From JAVVEH01 sp032251435 (lineage in GTDB: Bacteria > Verrucomicrobiota > Lentisphaeria > Oligosphaerales > MVZH01), in contig JAVVEH010000062.1 of assembly GCA_032251435.1 (NCBI GenBank), positions 1 through 20,767 of the forward strand: a DNA stretch of 20,767 nt, given 5' to 3'. Every line of letters begins with the position of its first letter. The stretch's first letter is position 1. The notes under the pieces were generated by a model. It saw only the letters and a list, made by a program, of their open reading frames with translations. It had not been told where the DNA came from and made no database searches. This document shows positions 1 to 6,597 of the stretch, piece after piece. Made by a program: the position numbers and the translations under genes.

Positions 1-36
1 CCTCTTTTATTTCGCGGCTTGTTTCCACATCTACCA

Positions 37-90
37 TCCACGCCTTCCACGCCTTTCACGCCTTTCACGTTTTCCACGTCTTCCACGTTT
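37..90. repeat. 9-nt tandem repeat upstream of tyrS
   Basis: Six head-to-tail 9-nt units fit the consensus TYCACGYYT: TCCACGCCT twice, then TTCACGCCT, TTCACGTTT, TCCACGTCT and TCCACGTTT. The array fades into degenerate CACG-containing sequence to about 108. The plus strand is pyrimidine-rich. Because the period is a multiple of three, the opposite strand stays open and would encode an Arg/Gly-rich string. That reading lacks a credible start or ribosome binding site and is not called a gene. Function is unknown; it resembles a slippage-prone intergenic microsatellite. Confidence 0.8.
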
Positions 91-207
91 CACGCATTCC
101 GCCACGTTCATCTTGAAACTCCGGCCTTTGACAATAAGGTACCGTTTCCGCGGCGCGCGTGTCGTTCCGCGCGACAGTTTTGACGAATCATCAGCATCAG
201 GCGGACA

Positions 208-1494
208 ATGAACGCTTTCCACATTTTAGACGACCGCGGATTTTTATACCAGCACACGGATCGTGACGTGCTCGAAAAACACTTGGCGGAAAACCAAGTC
301 ACGTTTTATGTCGGCTTCGATCCCACCGCCGACAGTCTGCATATCGGGCATCTGCTGCCGATCATGGCCATGCGTCTGCTGCAGAAAGCCGGTCACCGGG
401 CCATCGCGCTTGTCGGCGGGGCCACCGCCATGGTTGGGGATCCGTCAGGAAAAACCGAGGCCCGGCCGATTCTGACCGCGGAGGATATCAGCGCCAACGC
501 CGAGGCGATCAAGAAGCAAATGGCGAAATACCTGGATTTCAATGACGGCAAAGCCTTGTTACTGAACAACGCGGATTGGCTGGGGTCACTGAATTATATC
601 GACTTTCTCCGGGATTTCGGCCGCCATTTCAGTGTCAACCGGATGTTGCAGGCGGAATCCGTGAAGCTCCGTTTGGAAACCGGATTGTCGTTCCTGGAAT
701 TTAACTACATGCTGCTGCAGGCCTACGACTTTTACGCCTTGGAAAAAGACTATGGCTGCACCTTGCAACTGGGTGGTCAGGATCAATGGGGCAATATCGT
801 CGCCGGCATTGACGCCACGCGCCGGGTATCCCAGAAAGAAGTTTACGGAGCGACGTTCCCGCTTCTGCTCAAAAGCGACGGAGAAAAATTCGGCAAGACC
901 GCGTCCGGGGCTGTCTGGTTGGATCCGAAGCGCACCAGTCCTTACCACTACTACCAGTTCTGGCGGAATGTGGAAGACTGCGAAGTGGGCAAGCTACTGG
1001 GCTTTTTCACCAACCTGCCGATGGATGAAGTCCGCGGGTTGAGCGCGCTGGAAGCCCCGGCCATCAACCGGGCCAAGGAAATTCTCGCCTTCGAGGCGAC
1101 CCGGCTCGCCCACGGTGACGCGGAGGCCGCGAAGGCTTACCAGGCGGCCGGCGCCGAGTTTGGTTTCGCCGATCCGGAAAACACGATTGCCACCTCCAGC
1201 GCGGTCACCGCGGTTCACCTGAAAACCACGCATGATGATCTGCCTACGCATACCGTCACGGCCGCCGATCTGGCGGCCGGCATCTGGGTTGTGAAGCTGT
1301 TTGTCGACGCGGGTCTATGCAAGTCCAATGGCGAGGCGCGCCGGTTAATTAAGGGAGGCGGGTGTTATCTCAACGGCGACCGGATCACTGATGACACACT
1401 CAGCGTCACCGCCGCGCTCCTCGAGGACGCCCAGATTATGCTGCGCGCCGGCAAGAAAAATATCCGCCGGGTGGTGACAGATTTGAAAAGCTGA
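208..1494 (+). CDS. tyrS: tyrosyl-tRNA synthetase (TyrRS, bacterial type)
   Basis: Class I aminoacyl-tRNA synthetase that charges tRNA-Tyr with tyrosine in the cytoplasm, using ATP. The 428-residue length matches the usual bacterial enzyme of about 420 residues. The Rossmann-fold catalytic domain carries HIGH at residues 45-48 (within DSLHIGHLLP) and the second signature as KFGKT at 227-231, the form typical of E. coli-like TyrRS. The tyrosine-binding region with GGQDQWGNI lies between them. The C-terminus has an S4-like RNA-binding domain (LFVDAGLCKSNGEARRLI) from about residue 355. The ATG at 208 gives the full N-terminus (MNAFHILDDRGFLYQHT) and has a short purine-rich AGGCGG at 199-204 just upstream. 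It is the first gene of a co-directional group with the phosphatase and mutL. Family identification is secure. Confidence 0.97.
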   Translation: MNAFHILDDRGFLYQHTDRDVLEKHLAENQVTFYVGFDPTADSLHIGHLLPIMAMRLLQKAGHRAIALVGGATAMVGDPSGKTEARPILTAEDISANAEAIKKQMAKYLDFNDGKALLLNNADWLGSLNYIDFLRDFGRHFSVNRMLQAESVKLRLETGLSFLEFNYMLLQAYDFYALEKDYGCTLQLGGQDQWGNIVAGIDATRRVSQKEVYGATFPLLLKSDGEKFGKTASGAVWLDPKRTSPYHYYQFWRNVEDCEVGKLLGFFTNLPMDEVRGLSALEAPAINRAKEILAFEATRLAHGDAEAAKAYQAAGAEFGFADPENTIATSSAVTAVHLKTTHDDLPTHTVTAADLAAGIWVVKLFVDAGLCKSNGEARRLIKGGGCYLNGDRITDDTLSVTAALLEDAQIMLRAGKKNIRRVVTDLKS

Positions 1495-1540
1495 AATCGA
1501 GGATTGCCGCGAGATGAGGGAAGTGATGGAAGATAAAAAT

Positions 1541-2209
1541 ATGAACCAAGCGTGTTATCTCCGTTCACGCTGTCGTGTTCGTTTAGCCGTCTTCGGCGTT
1601 TTCCTGGTCCTTGGTGTATTCTTTATTCCCGGGGTTTCCCCGACATCCGCGGATGACAAGGTTCCCCGCGTCCGCCCCGCTAACTGGGCGGCGCCCGTCA
1701 TCGGGTCTGACCTGGAGAATTTTTACAAGGTGGACGACAAGCTGTATCGGTCCGAGCAACCGGATGATGATGATTTTGAAAAGATTGAAAAATTGGGGAT
1801 CAAAGAGGTGTTGAACCTGCGAAATTTCCATTCGGATGACGAAGAGGCCAAAGATACAAAGCTGAAGCTTCATCATCTGCGAATGGAAGCCGGCAAAGTG
1901 ACCGAGGCTGATGTGCTGCGGGCGCTTATGCTTATCAAAGCCGCCAAGGGCCCCATTCTCATTCATTGCTGGCATGGATCGGACCGGACCGGTATCATCG
2001 CCGCCTCGTACCGGGTGGTGTTCCAAAATTGGTCTAAAGAAAACGCCTTGGACGAAATGAATAACGGTGGCTACGGCTTTCACCACAAAATCTACCCCAA
2101 CTTGATCCAGCTGATGAATAAATTAGATGTCGAGGCCTGCCGCGAAAAACTGGGAATCACCGTAAAACCAGCGGCCAATCGTGAAACAGGCGAAGTCCGG
2201 CAACCCTGA
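1541..2209 (+). CDS. secreted dual-specificity/tyrosine phosphatase-like protein
   Basis: A cysteine-dependent phosphatase of the DSP/PTP superfamily, predicted to be exported. The signature loop HCWHGSDRTG matches HCxxGxxR, with the nucleophile Cys at residue 143 and the phosphate-binding Arg at 149 (numbered from 1541). The upstream block LYRSEQP...LGIKEVLNLRNFHSD is typical of the bacterial family often annotated as dual specificity protein phosphatase. The N-terminus has a basic region (RSRCRVR), a hydrophobic stretch (LAVFGVFLVLGVFFIPGV) and a likely signal peptidase I site after PTSA; there is no lipobox cysteine. The ATG at 1541 is preferred because GGAAGA at 1528-1533 sits about 7 nt upstream and gives a compact signal peptide. 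ATGs at 1526 and 1514 are alternatives. The broadest start lies 19 nt after the tyrS stop. The substrate (protein, inositol phosphate or other) cannot be read from the sequence. Confidence 0.85.
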   Translation: MNQACYLRSRCRVRLAVFGVFLVLGVFFIPGVSPTSADDKVPRVRPANWAAPVIGSDLENFYKVDDKLYRSEQPDDDDFEKIEKLGIKEVLNLRNFHSDDEEAKDTKLKLHHLRMEAGKVTEADVLRALMLIKAAKGPILIHCWHGSDRTGIIAASYRVVFQNWSKENALDEMNNGGYGFHHKIYPNLIQLMNKLDVEACREKLGITVKPAANRETGEVRQP

Positions 2210-2269
2210 ACCCCAAAAATCCGAGATCCGGGCAACTCCGACCCCGGAACCGAAAACCTAGAACCTTCC
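2210..2269. other. degenerate low-complexity spacer between phosphatase gene and mutL
   Basis: This short spacer, continuing from the phosphatase tail, is built from loosely repeated GAACCC/CCGGAACC-like words (GAACCCC, CCCCGGAACC, CTAGAACC). It contains no recognisable Shine-Dalgarno sequence for mutL, no terminator and no clear promoter. It looks like a decayed short-repeat tract. Transcription of mutL may simply continue from tyrS and the phosphatase gene. Confidence 0.35.
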
Positions 2270-4096
2270 ATGAGTTCCATTCGCATTTTACCCCCGGAAA
2301 CAGCGAATCGCATCGCCGCCGGCGAAGTGGTTGAACGCCCCGCGTCCGTGGTGAAAGAGCTGGTGGAAAATGCGGTCGACGCGGGGGCCAGCCGGATTAC
2401 GGTGGCGATTCAGCAAGGCGGTCGGCGCCTTATCCAGGTCAGTGACAATGGCTGCGGCATGGATCACGATGACGCGTTGCTTTGCTTGGAAGCCCACGCC
2501 ACCAGTAAAATCCGGGACAGCTTTGATATCGACCGCATTGCCACGTTGGGATTCCGTGGAGAAGCTTTGCCGAGTATCGCCGCGGTCAGCCAGTTTCAAT
2601 TGCACACTCGCCAGGCCGATGACATTTCCGGGACGGAGGTGCTTGTCAACGGCGGGGAGATCCAGGATGTCCGCCCCTGCGGATGCGCGCCGGGCACTCA
2701 TATCCAGGTCAGGAATGTGTTCTTTAACTTGCCGGCCCGGAAAAAGTTTTTGCGGACCCCGCAAACCGAGGACGGTCACATTCAGGAAACGGTTTTGATG
2801 CAGGCTTTGGCTCATCCGGGCGTGGCGTTTGAACTGCGGTTGAATGATCAACGCGTGCTGCAAGTGAGCGGGGAAACGGATCGGGCCGCGCGCGTGGCCA
2901 TGTTGCTTGGGCGGGAGTTGTATGACGGCATGTTGTCCGTGGACTACCAGGAGGGCGCGGTCAGCGTCACTGGGTTCATCGCCCGGCCCGGCGTGACCCG
3001 GGCGCGGCGGCGGGATCAACGCGCCTTCGTGAATGGCCGTCCCGCTGAAGCCATGGAGATTTACGCCGGACTGAAAGAGGCCTATCAAAGCCTGGTCATG
3101 AAAGGCCGTTATCCGCCATCGGTCTTGTATATCACCGTTCCGCCGGACATGGTGGACGTGAATGTTCATCCCACCAAACGGGAAGTGAGATTCCGCGACG
3201 GGCGTGCGGTCAGCGCGATCATCGCCGCCGCTGTCCGCCGGGCGTTGCGGCCTCTGGCCGGTCCCCGCGCCGCGCCGGTGACGCGGGCGCCGCAATCAGA
3301 ACAAGACGCCGGTCTCGGGACGGACATGTCCGCCAATCCCGCGCCCACCGCTATAAACGACCTGCTGGGGCGTCAACGGGAACTGCGCGGACTCCGCGGT
3401 ACGGCGGCGGCCGCGCCGGTTATTCACACCACCCCGCCTGACTCGTTCCGCCCGCCGCCGGGGACGGATCACGGTCCGATGTCCCAGTCCGGTTCCGCGG
3501 GCTCCGCGCCTGACCCCGATATCAGCGCTCTGCGCGTGTTGGGCGTGTATCAAAACCGTCATATTGTCGCCGAGGGTCACGCCGGGCTGGTCATGATCGA
3601 CTTCAAGGCGGCGGTGGAACGGATTCTATTTGAAAAGCTGCTTCGGGCCGCCCGTGAGAAGGAAGGGATCCGGCAACCGCTGCTCATTCCGGTCACCCTG
3701 GAACTTGGAGCGGCGGATCATGCTCTGCTTTCCCGGGTGACGGAAACGTTCAATATCGTGGGATTTGATATCGAGCCCTTCGGTGGCGACACCTTTCTAG
3801 TGACCGCGGTCCCGGTTAATTTTCCCCAGGAAAATATTTCGGGCATGATCCGGGACATGCTGGATGATCTGCGGGAAGGCGGCGCGGGCGCCCCCCGCCC
3901 GGATGATCTGCGGATCGCCCGCGCCGCGGCCACCCGCGCCGCCCGCGAAGCCGGGGAGCCGAATGATATCACGATTCCCCAAGTGCTCGCGGATTTAAGT
4001 AAAACGGAGATGCCATACGCCGCTCCCTCCGGGCGGGCCGTGATGATTAATATTCCCACATCTGAAATTAATCGCCGGTTTGGGATCAAGCGTTAA
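2270..4096 (+). CDS. mutL: DNA mismatch repair protein MutL with degenerate endonuclease motifs
   Basis: MutL is the GHKL ATPase that links MutS mismatch recognition to downstream strand removal. At 608 residues it has normal length. The N-terminal ATPase is intact: ELVENAVDAGA with E30 and N34 (matching catalytic Glu29 and Asn33 of E. coli MutL), DNGCGM at 59-64, and TLGFRGEALPSIAAV. The transducer domain ends with VDVNVHPTKREVRF. A Pro/Ala/Gly-rich linker spans roughly residues 325-420, then comes the dimerisation domain. In the C-terminal domain the nuclease motif DQHA(X)2E(X)4E reads DFKAAVERILFE from residue 444: the two glutamates remain but Gln and His are replaced. The Cys of the ACR motif is Thr555, and CPHGRP reads APSGRA (585-590). 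The protein is therefore probably not a latent endonuclease. The ATG at 2270 gives the canonical N-terminus. Confidence 0.96.
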   Translation: MSSIRILPPETANRIAAGEVVERPASVVKELVENAVDAGASRITVAIQQGGRRLIQVSDNGCGMDHDDALLCLEAHATSKIRDSFDIDRIATLGFRGEALPSIAAVSQFQLHTRQADDISGTEVLVNGGEIQDVRPCGCAPGTHIQVRNVFFNLPARKKFLRTPQTEDGHIQETVLMQALAHPGVAFELRLNDQRVLQVSGETDRAARVAMLLGRELYDGMLSVDYQEGAVSVTGFIARPGVTRARRRDQRAFVNGRPAEAMEIYAGLKEAYQSLVMKGRYPPSVLYITVPPDMVDVNVHPTKREVRFRDGRAVSAIIAAAVRRALRPLAGPRAAPVTRAPQSEQDAGLGTDMSANPAPTAINDLLGRQRELRGLRGTAAAAPVIHTTPPDSFRPPPGTDHGPMSQSGSAGSAPDPDISALRVLGVYQNRHIVAEGHAGLVMIDFKAAVERILFEKLLRAAREKEGIRQPLLIPVTLELGAADHALLSRVTETFNIVGFDIEPFGGDTFLVTAVPVNFPQENISGMIRDMLDDLREGGAGAPRPDDLRIARAAATRAAREAGEPNDITIPQVLADLSKTEMPYAAPSGRAVMINIPTSEINRRFGIKR

Positions 4097-4142
4097 TCCA
4101 GCCAGCCCATGGGACGCGAACCTGGAACGGTCTTGATTCAGT

Positions 4143-4175
4143 TGCGGGAAATGATAATGAAGCCATATTCCCGCA
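4143..4175 (+). promoter_or_regulatory. inverted repeat flanking a -10-like box, candidate operator for the GH52 gene
   Basis: Perfect 8-nt arms, TGCGGGAA at 4143-4150 and TTCCCGCA at 4168-4175, are separated by 17 nt. Between them lies GATAAT (4153-4158), one mismatch from the sigma70 -10 consensus. A TTGATT at 4133-4138 could be a -35 box, but the 14-nt spacing is short. The site is 35 nt upstream of the GH52 ATG. The arrangement fits a repressor or activator operator for sugar-dependent control, or an RNA hairpin in the leader. The palindrome is seen directly; its role is inferred. Confidence 0.4.
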
Positions 4176-4209
4176 TTGCAGTCACAGACACCTTTTTGGA
4201 GAATTGATC

Positions 4210-6303
4210 ATGAGTCTTGATAGTCGCCCGTCCCATTCTTTTCACGCCCAACATTCCCCGATGGGGGCTCACGCGTCTTTCACCTATGGCATGTTCGGCG
4301 CCCGCGGCGGCATGGCGCTTGAAAAGGGCGGTCCGGCCAATGGCGGGGTGCACGTGGGTTACGAGGACGCGGATGGACACATTCATCAATTCCCGTTTTC
4401 GCACATGAGTGATGATGAGCGCTCCCGATATGTGGGCGGTGAAGACGAGGCGGCCGCGCCCGGCGGGTTTTTCCCTGAAGAAGCCATCACGCGTGAATAC
4501 TTGTGGGCGACGGACCGTTTCGAGGCGCCGGGTGTCCGGTTCGAGACGGTCACGCCTTTTTTTCCCATTCCCGAACCCGGCGGAGCCCCTGACGGTGACG
4601 TGAAGTTCGCTTGCTGCCCGGCCACATTTGTGCGGTTGTCCTTTGATAATACTGACGGGGAACGGCCTATCCGGGGGTTTTTCGCGATTCGTCTCGATGG
4701 GAACTGGAGCGCCCTGGACGCCGCCACTGGTGGCGACATGCGCGGCTTTGTCCACCGGGAAAGTTTAGGGTTCGCCACCTGGGATGAGGTGGAGACATTC
4801 TCCGCGTTCGGGTTGAGAAACGGGTTGTCGAAAAAAACGCGGACCCCGCATTTTCTGCTCGGAAAAACGGCCGGGCTTATTATCAACGTTCCCGCCGGCG
4901 AGAGCAAGGATATCGTGATCGCTCTCGGGTATTTTATCGGCGCGGCCGCCACGTTCAACCGGCCGATGACATATTGGTACACCCGCTATTTCGCCAATTT
5001 GAATGATGTCCTGCATTACGCGTTGGAAAATAGTGAGGACTATCTGGAAGAAGCGGCTCTGCGGGACCGGGAACTGGCCATGGCCCCGCTCAATGATGAG
5101 CAAAAATTTCTCATCGCGCACGCCACCCGCAGTTATTACGGCTCCACGGAATGGCTGGACGACGGGGGCCGCCCCTGCTGGGTTGTGAATGAGGGTGAAT
5201 ATCTGATGATGAACACCTTTGATTTGACGGTGGACATGTTGTTTTATGAAATGCGCTTCAATCCCTGGACGGTCCGTAATGTCCTTGACAAGTTTGTCGC
5301 CGAATACAGCTATTTTGACGAAGTGTTCTCCCCGGATGATCCCGACACGCTTTTCCCGGGAGGCGTTTCTTTTACGCATGACATGGGGGTGGCCAACCAT
5401 TTCAGTCCGCGGGGGCACTCCAGTTATGAAGTCAGCGGTTTAGACCGGGAATGCTTTTCGCATATGACCTGTGAGCAATTGGTCAACTGGATCTGTTGCG
5501 CGGGCGTGTATTACACGGGCACACTCGATGATGACTTTCTGTGGCGCAACCGGGGTGTGCTTGTGGACTGCCTGGAAAGTCTGCTCAACCGCGACCATCC
5601 GATCCCGGAAAAACGTGACGGGATCATGACATTCGAAAGTTCACGGACCTGGCCCGGCGGTGAGATAACCACCTATGACAGTCTTGACCATTCCCTGGGG
5701 CAGGCCCGGCGCAATCTTTACCTGGCAGTCAAAAGCTGGGCCGCGTATCTGGCGTTGGAACACCTTTTCAACATTCTTGACATGAGTGATGAATCCCGCC
5801 GCGCCGCGGACTCCGCGAAACGGTGCGCGGACACGATCGCCAACCACTATGATGAGAAACTGGGCTTTATCCCGGCGGTTCTGGATGGCGAAAATGAGAG
5901 CGCCATTATTCCCGGCATTGAAGGCTTGATTTTTCCCCGGCAAATGGGATTGGACGAGGCGCTGAATCCCGACGGGCCATATGGCCGCCTGATCAAGGCC
6001 CTGAGCAAGCACTTGGACCATATTCTGGTCAAAGGTGTGTGTCTCTATGATGACGGCGCCTGGAAACTATCCAGCACAGCGGACAATTCCTGGATGAGCA
6101 AAATCTGCTTGTGCATGCATGTCGCCCGGACCATTCTGAATAAAGAGTTTGATGATGAGCTGGAATACGCCTTCGACCACGCCCATGCCGAATGGGAACG
6201 TGAGGGAAGTAAATTCAACGCCTGCTCGGATCAGTTTCAGTCCGGTGTCGCTAAAGGAAGCCTCTACTATCCCCGGATTGTGACTAATATCCTCTGGATG
6301 TGA
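4210..6303 (+). CDS. glycoside hydrolase family 52 enzyme, probable beta-xylosidase
   Basis: This matches the GH52 family across its whole length (697 residues; characterised Geobacillus enzymes are about 700). GH52 enzymes are retaining beta-xylosidases that release xylose from xylo-oligosaccharides; the family is in clan GH-O with GH116. The N-terminal beta-sandwich region begins with FHAQHSPMGAHASFTYG, followed by an (alpha/alpha)6 domain. Family hallmarks are WVVNEGEYLMMNTFDLTVD (nucleophile Glu here, E328 or E330), FPGGVSFTHDMGVAN, FSHMTCEQLVNW and ITTYDSLDHSLGQARRNLYL (acid/base Asp here, probably D490). E330 and D490 are 160 residues apart, the same as Glu335 and Asp495 in Geobacillus XynB2 as I recall them. 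There is no signal peptide, so it is probably cytoplasmic. The ATG at 4210 has GGAG at 4198-4201, 8 nt upstream; an in-frame TTG at 4204 is too close to that site. Exact substrate is inferred from the family. Confidence 0.93.
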   Translation: MSLDSRPSHSFHAQHSPMGAHASFTYGMFGARGGMALEKGGPANGGVHVGYEDADGHIHQFPFSHMSDDERSRYVGGEDEAAAPGGFFPEEAITREYLWATDRFEAPGVRFETVTPFFPIPEPGGAPDGDVKFACCPATFVRLSFDNTDGERPIRGFFAIRLDGNWSALDAATGGDMRGFVHRESLGFATWDEVETFSAFGLRNGLSKKTRTPHFLLGKTAGLIINVPAGESKDIVIALGYFIGAAATFNRPMTYWYTRYFANLNDVLHYALENSEDYLEEAALRDRELAMAPLNDEQKFLIAHATRSYYGSTEWLDDGGRPCWVVNEGEYLMMNTFDLTVDMLFYEMRFNPWTVRNVLDKFVAEYSYFDEVFSPDDPDTLFPGGVSFTHDMGVANHFSPRGHSSYEVSGLDRECFSHMTCEQLVNWICCAGVYYTGTLDDDFLWRNRGVLVDCLESLLNRDHPIPEKRDGIMTFESSRTWPGGEITTYDSLDHSLGQARRNLYLAVKSWAAYLALEHLFNILDMSDESRRAADSAKRCADTIANHYDEKLGFIPAVLDGENESAIIPGIEGLIFPRQMGLDEALNPDGPYGRLIKALSKHLDHILVKGVCLYDDGAWKLSSTADNSWMSKICLCMHVARTILNKEFDDELEYAFDHAHAEWEREGSKFNACSDQFQSGVAKGSLYYPRIVTNILWM

Positions 6304-6488
6304 CCAAAAGGGGCGAAACGCGCGGTTCGGATCGTCTTTTACGAATGAAGAGGAGAACCCCTCCGTCCAAATGGTGGTTAGCGGCAGAGTTTCTCAAAAA
6401 GAGCGACCGGCATGTCAAATGGTTCAGCGTCTCCATGGTCCGACAATGGGGACAGGCAAGGTCAAAGCCCCCTTTTTTCCGGGGGTTG

Positions 6489-6517
6489 TTGACAGACAGC
6501 ACAAGCGGCGCTACCTT
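6489..6517 (+). promoter_or_regulatory. candidate promoter for GH65-GT2
   Basis: A perfect -35 hexamer TTGACA (6489-6494) is followed after 17 nt by TACCTT (6512-6517), which matches three of six positions of the -10 consensus. Transcription would begin near 6524, placing the 6542-6572 inverted repeat in the 5' leader. The weak -10 suggests either an activated promoter or a chance match. Confidence 0.35.
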
Positions 6518-6541
6518 TTCCTCAATGTTTGAAAAAGTCTC

Positions 6542-6572
6542 GCCCGTTTTACCATTCACATGAAAAACGGGC
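6542..6572 (+). promoter_or_regulatory. 9-bp perfect inverted repeat upstream of the GH65 ribosome binding site
   Basis: GCCCGTTTT (6542-6550) and AAAACGGGC (6564-6572) are perfect inverted arms around a 13-nt loop, ending 12 nt before the GH65 Shine-Dalgarno sequence. As DNA it could be an operator; as RNA it could form a stable leader hairpin next to the start of GH65. No run of T follows, so it is not a terminator in the plus direction. Function is inferred from position only. Confidence 0.45.
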
Positions 6573-6597
6573 TCCGGCGAAAAAGAGGAAGATGACT

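Larger units (their letters stand above)
6304..6597. other. 294-nt non-coding gap between GH52 and GH65 genes
   Basis: No convincing gene. Open frames exist on both strands for about 260 nt, but their products are compositionally odd, lack ribosome binding sites and overlap each other. The gap holds a CCCCC/GGGGG hairpin at 6468-6485 with the T-run in its loop, so it is not a standard terminator. It also holds a promoter-like pair (6489-6517), a 9-bp inverted repeat (6542-6572) and the GH65 ribosome binding site (AGAGGA, 6584-6589). Base composition and lack of codon structure in 6304-6460 suggest a remnant or a dispersed repeat. Confidence 0.5.

Noticed and set aside
113..176. TTGACA at 128-133 and a short inverted repeat (TGTCG/CGACA, 160-176) before tyrS as promoter and leader hairpin
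   Set aside because: No -10 hexamer lies at a suitable distance from TTGACA, and the 5-bp stem is expected by chance in such GC-rich sequence.
31..222. Open frame on the minus strand through the 9-nt repeat, encoding an Arg/Gly-rich tail
   Set aside because: It starts inside tyrS, has no ribosome binding site, and stays open only because the repeat period is a multiple of three.
2288..3295. Long minus-strand open frame (335 codons) opposite mutL
   Set aside because: It is a high-GC shadow of mutL; the product has no recognisable domain, and the mutL frame carries all conserved motifs.
4138..4755. Minus-strand frame of 205 codons opposite the GH52 start
   Set aside because: Shadow of the GH52 gene with no family motifs, and it overlaps the GH52 ribosome binding site and start.
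6466..6487. CCCCC/GGGGG hairpin as a terminator for GH52
   Set aside because: The T-run lies in the loop rather than after the stem, so it does not fit an intrinsic terminator on the plus strand.
6300..6563. Small plus-strand frame in the GH52-GH65 gap, and its minus-strand counterpart at 6284-6559
   Set aside because: The plus-strand start overlaps the GH52 stop without a ribosome binding site, the two frames overlap each other, and neither product resembles a known protein.
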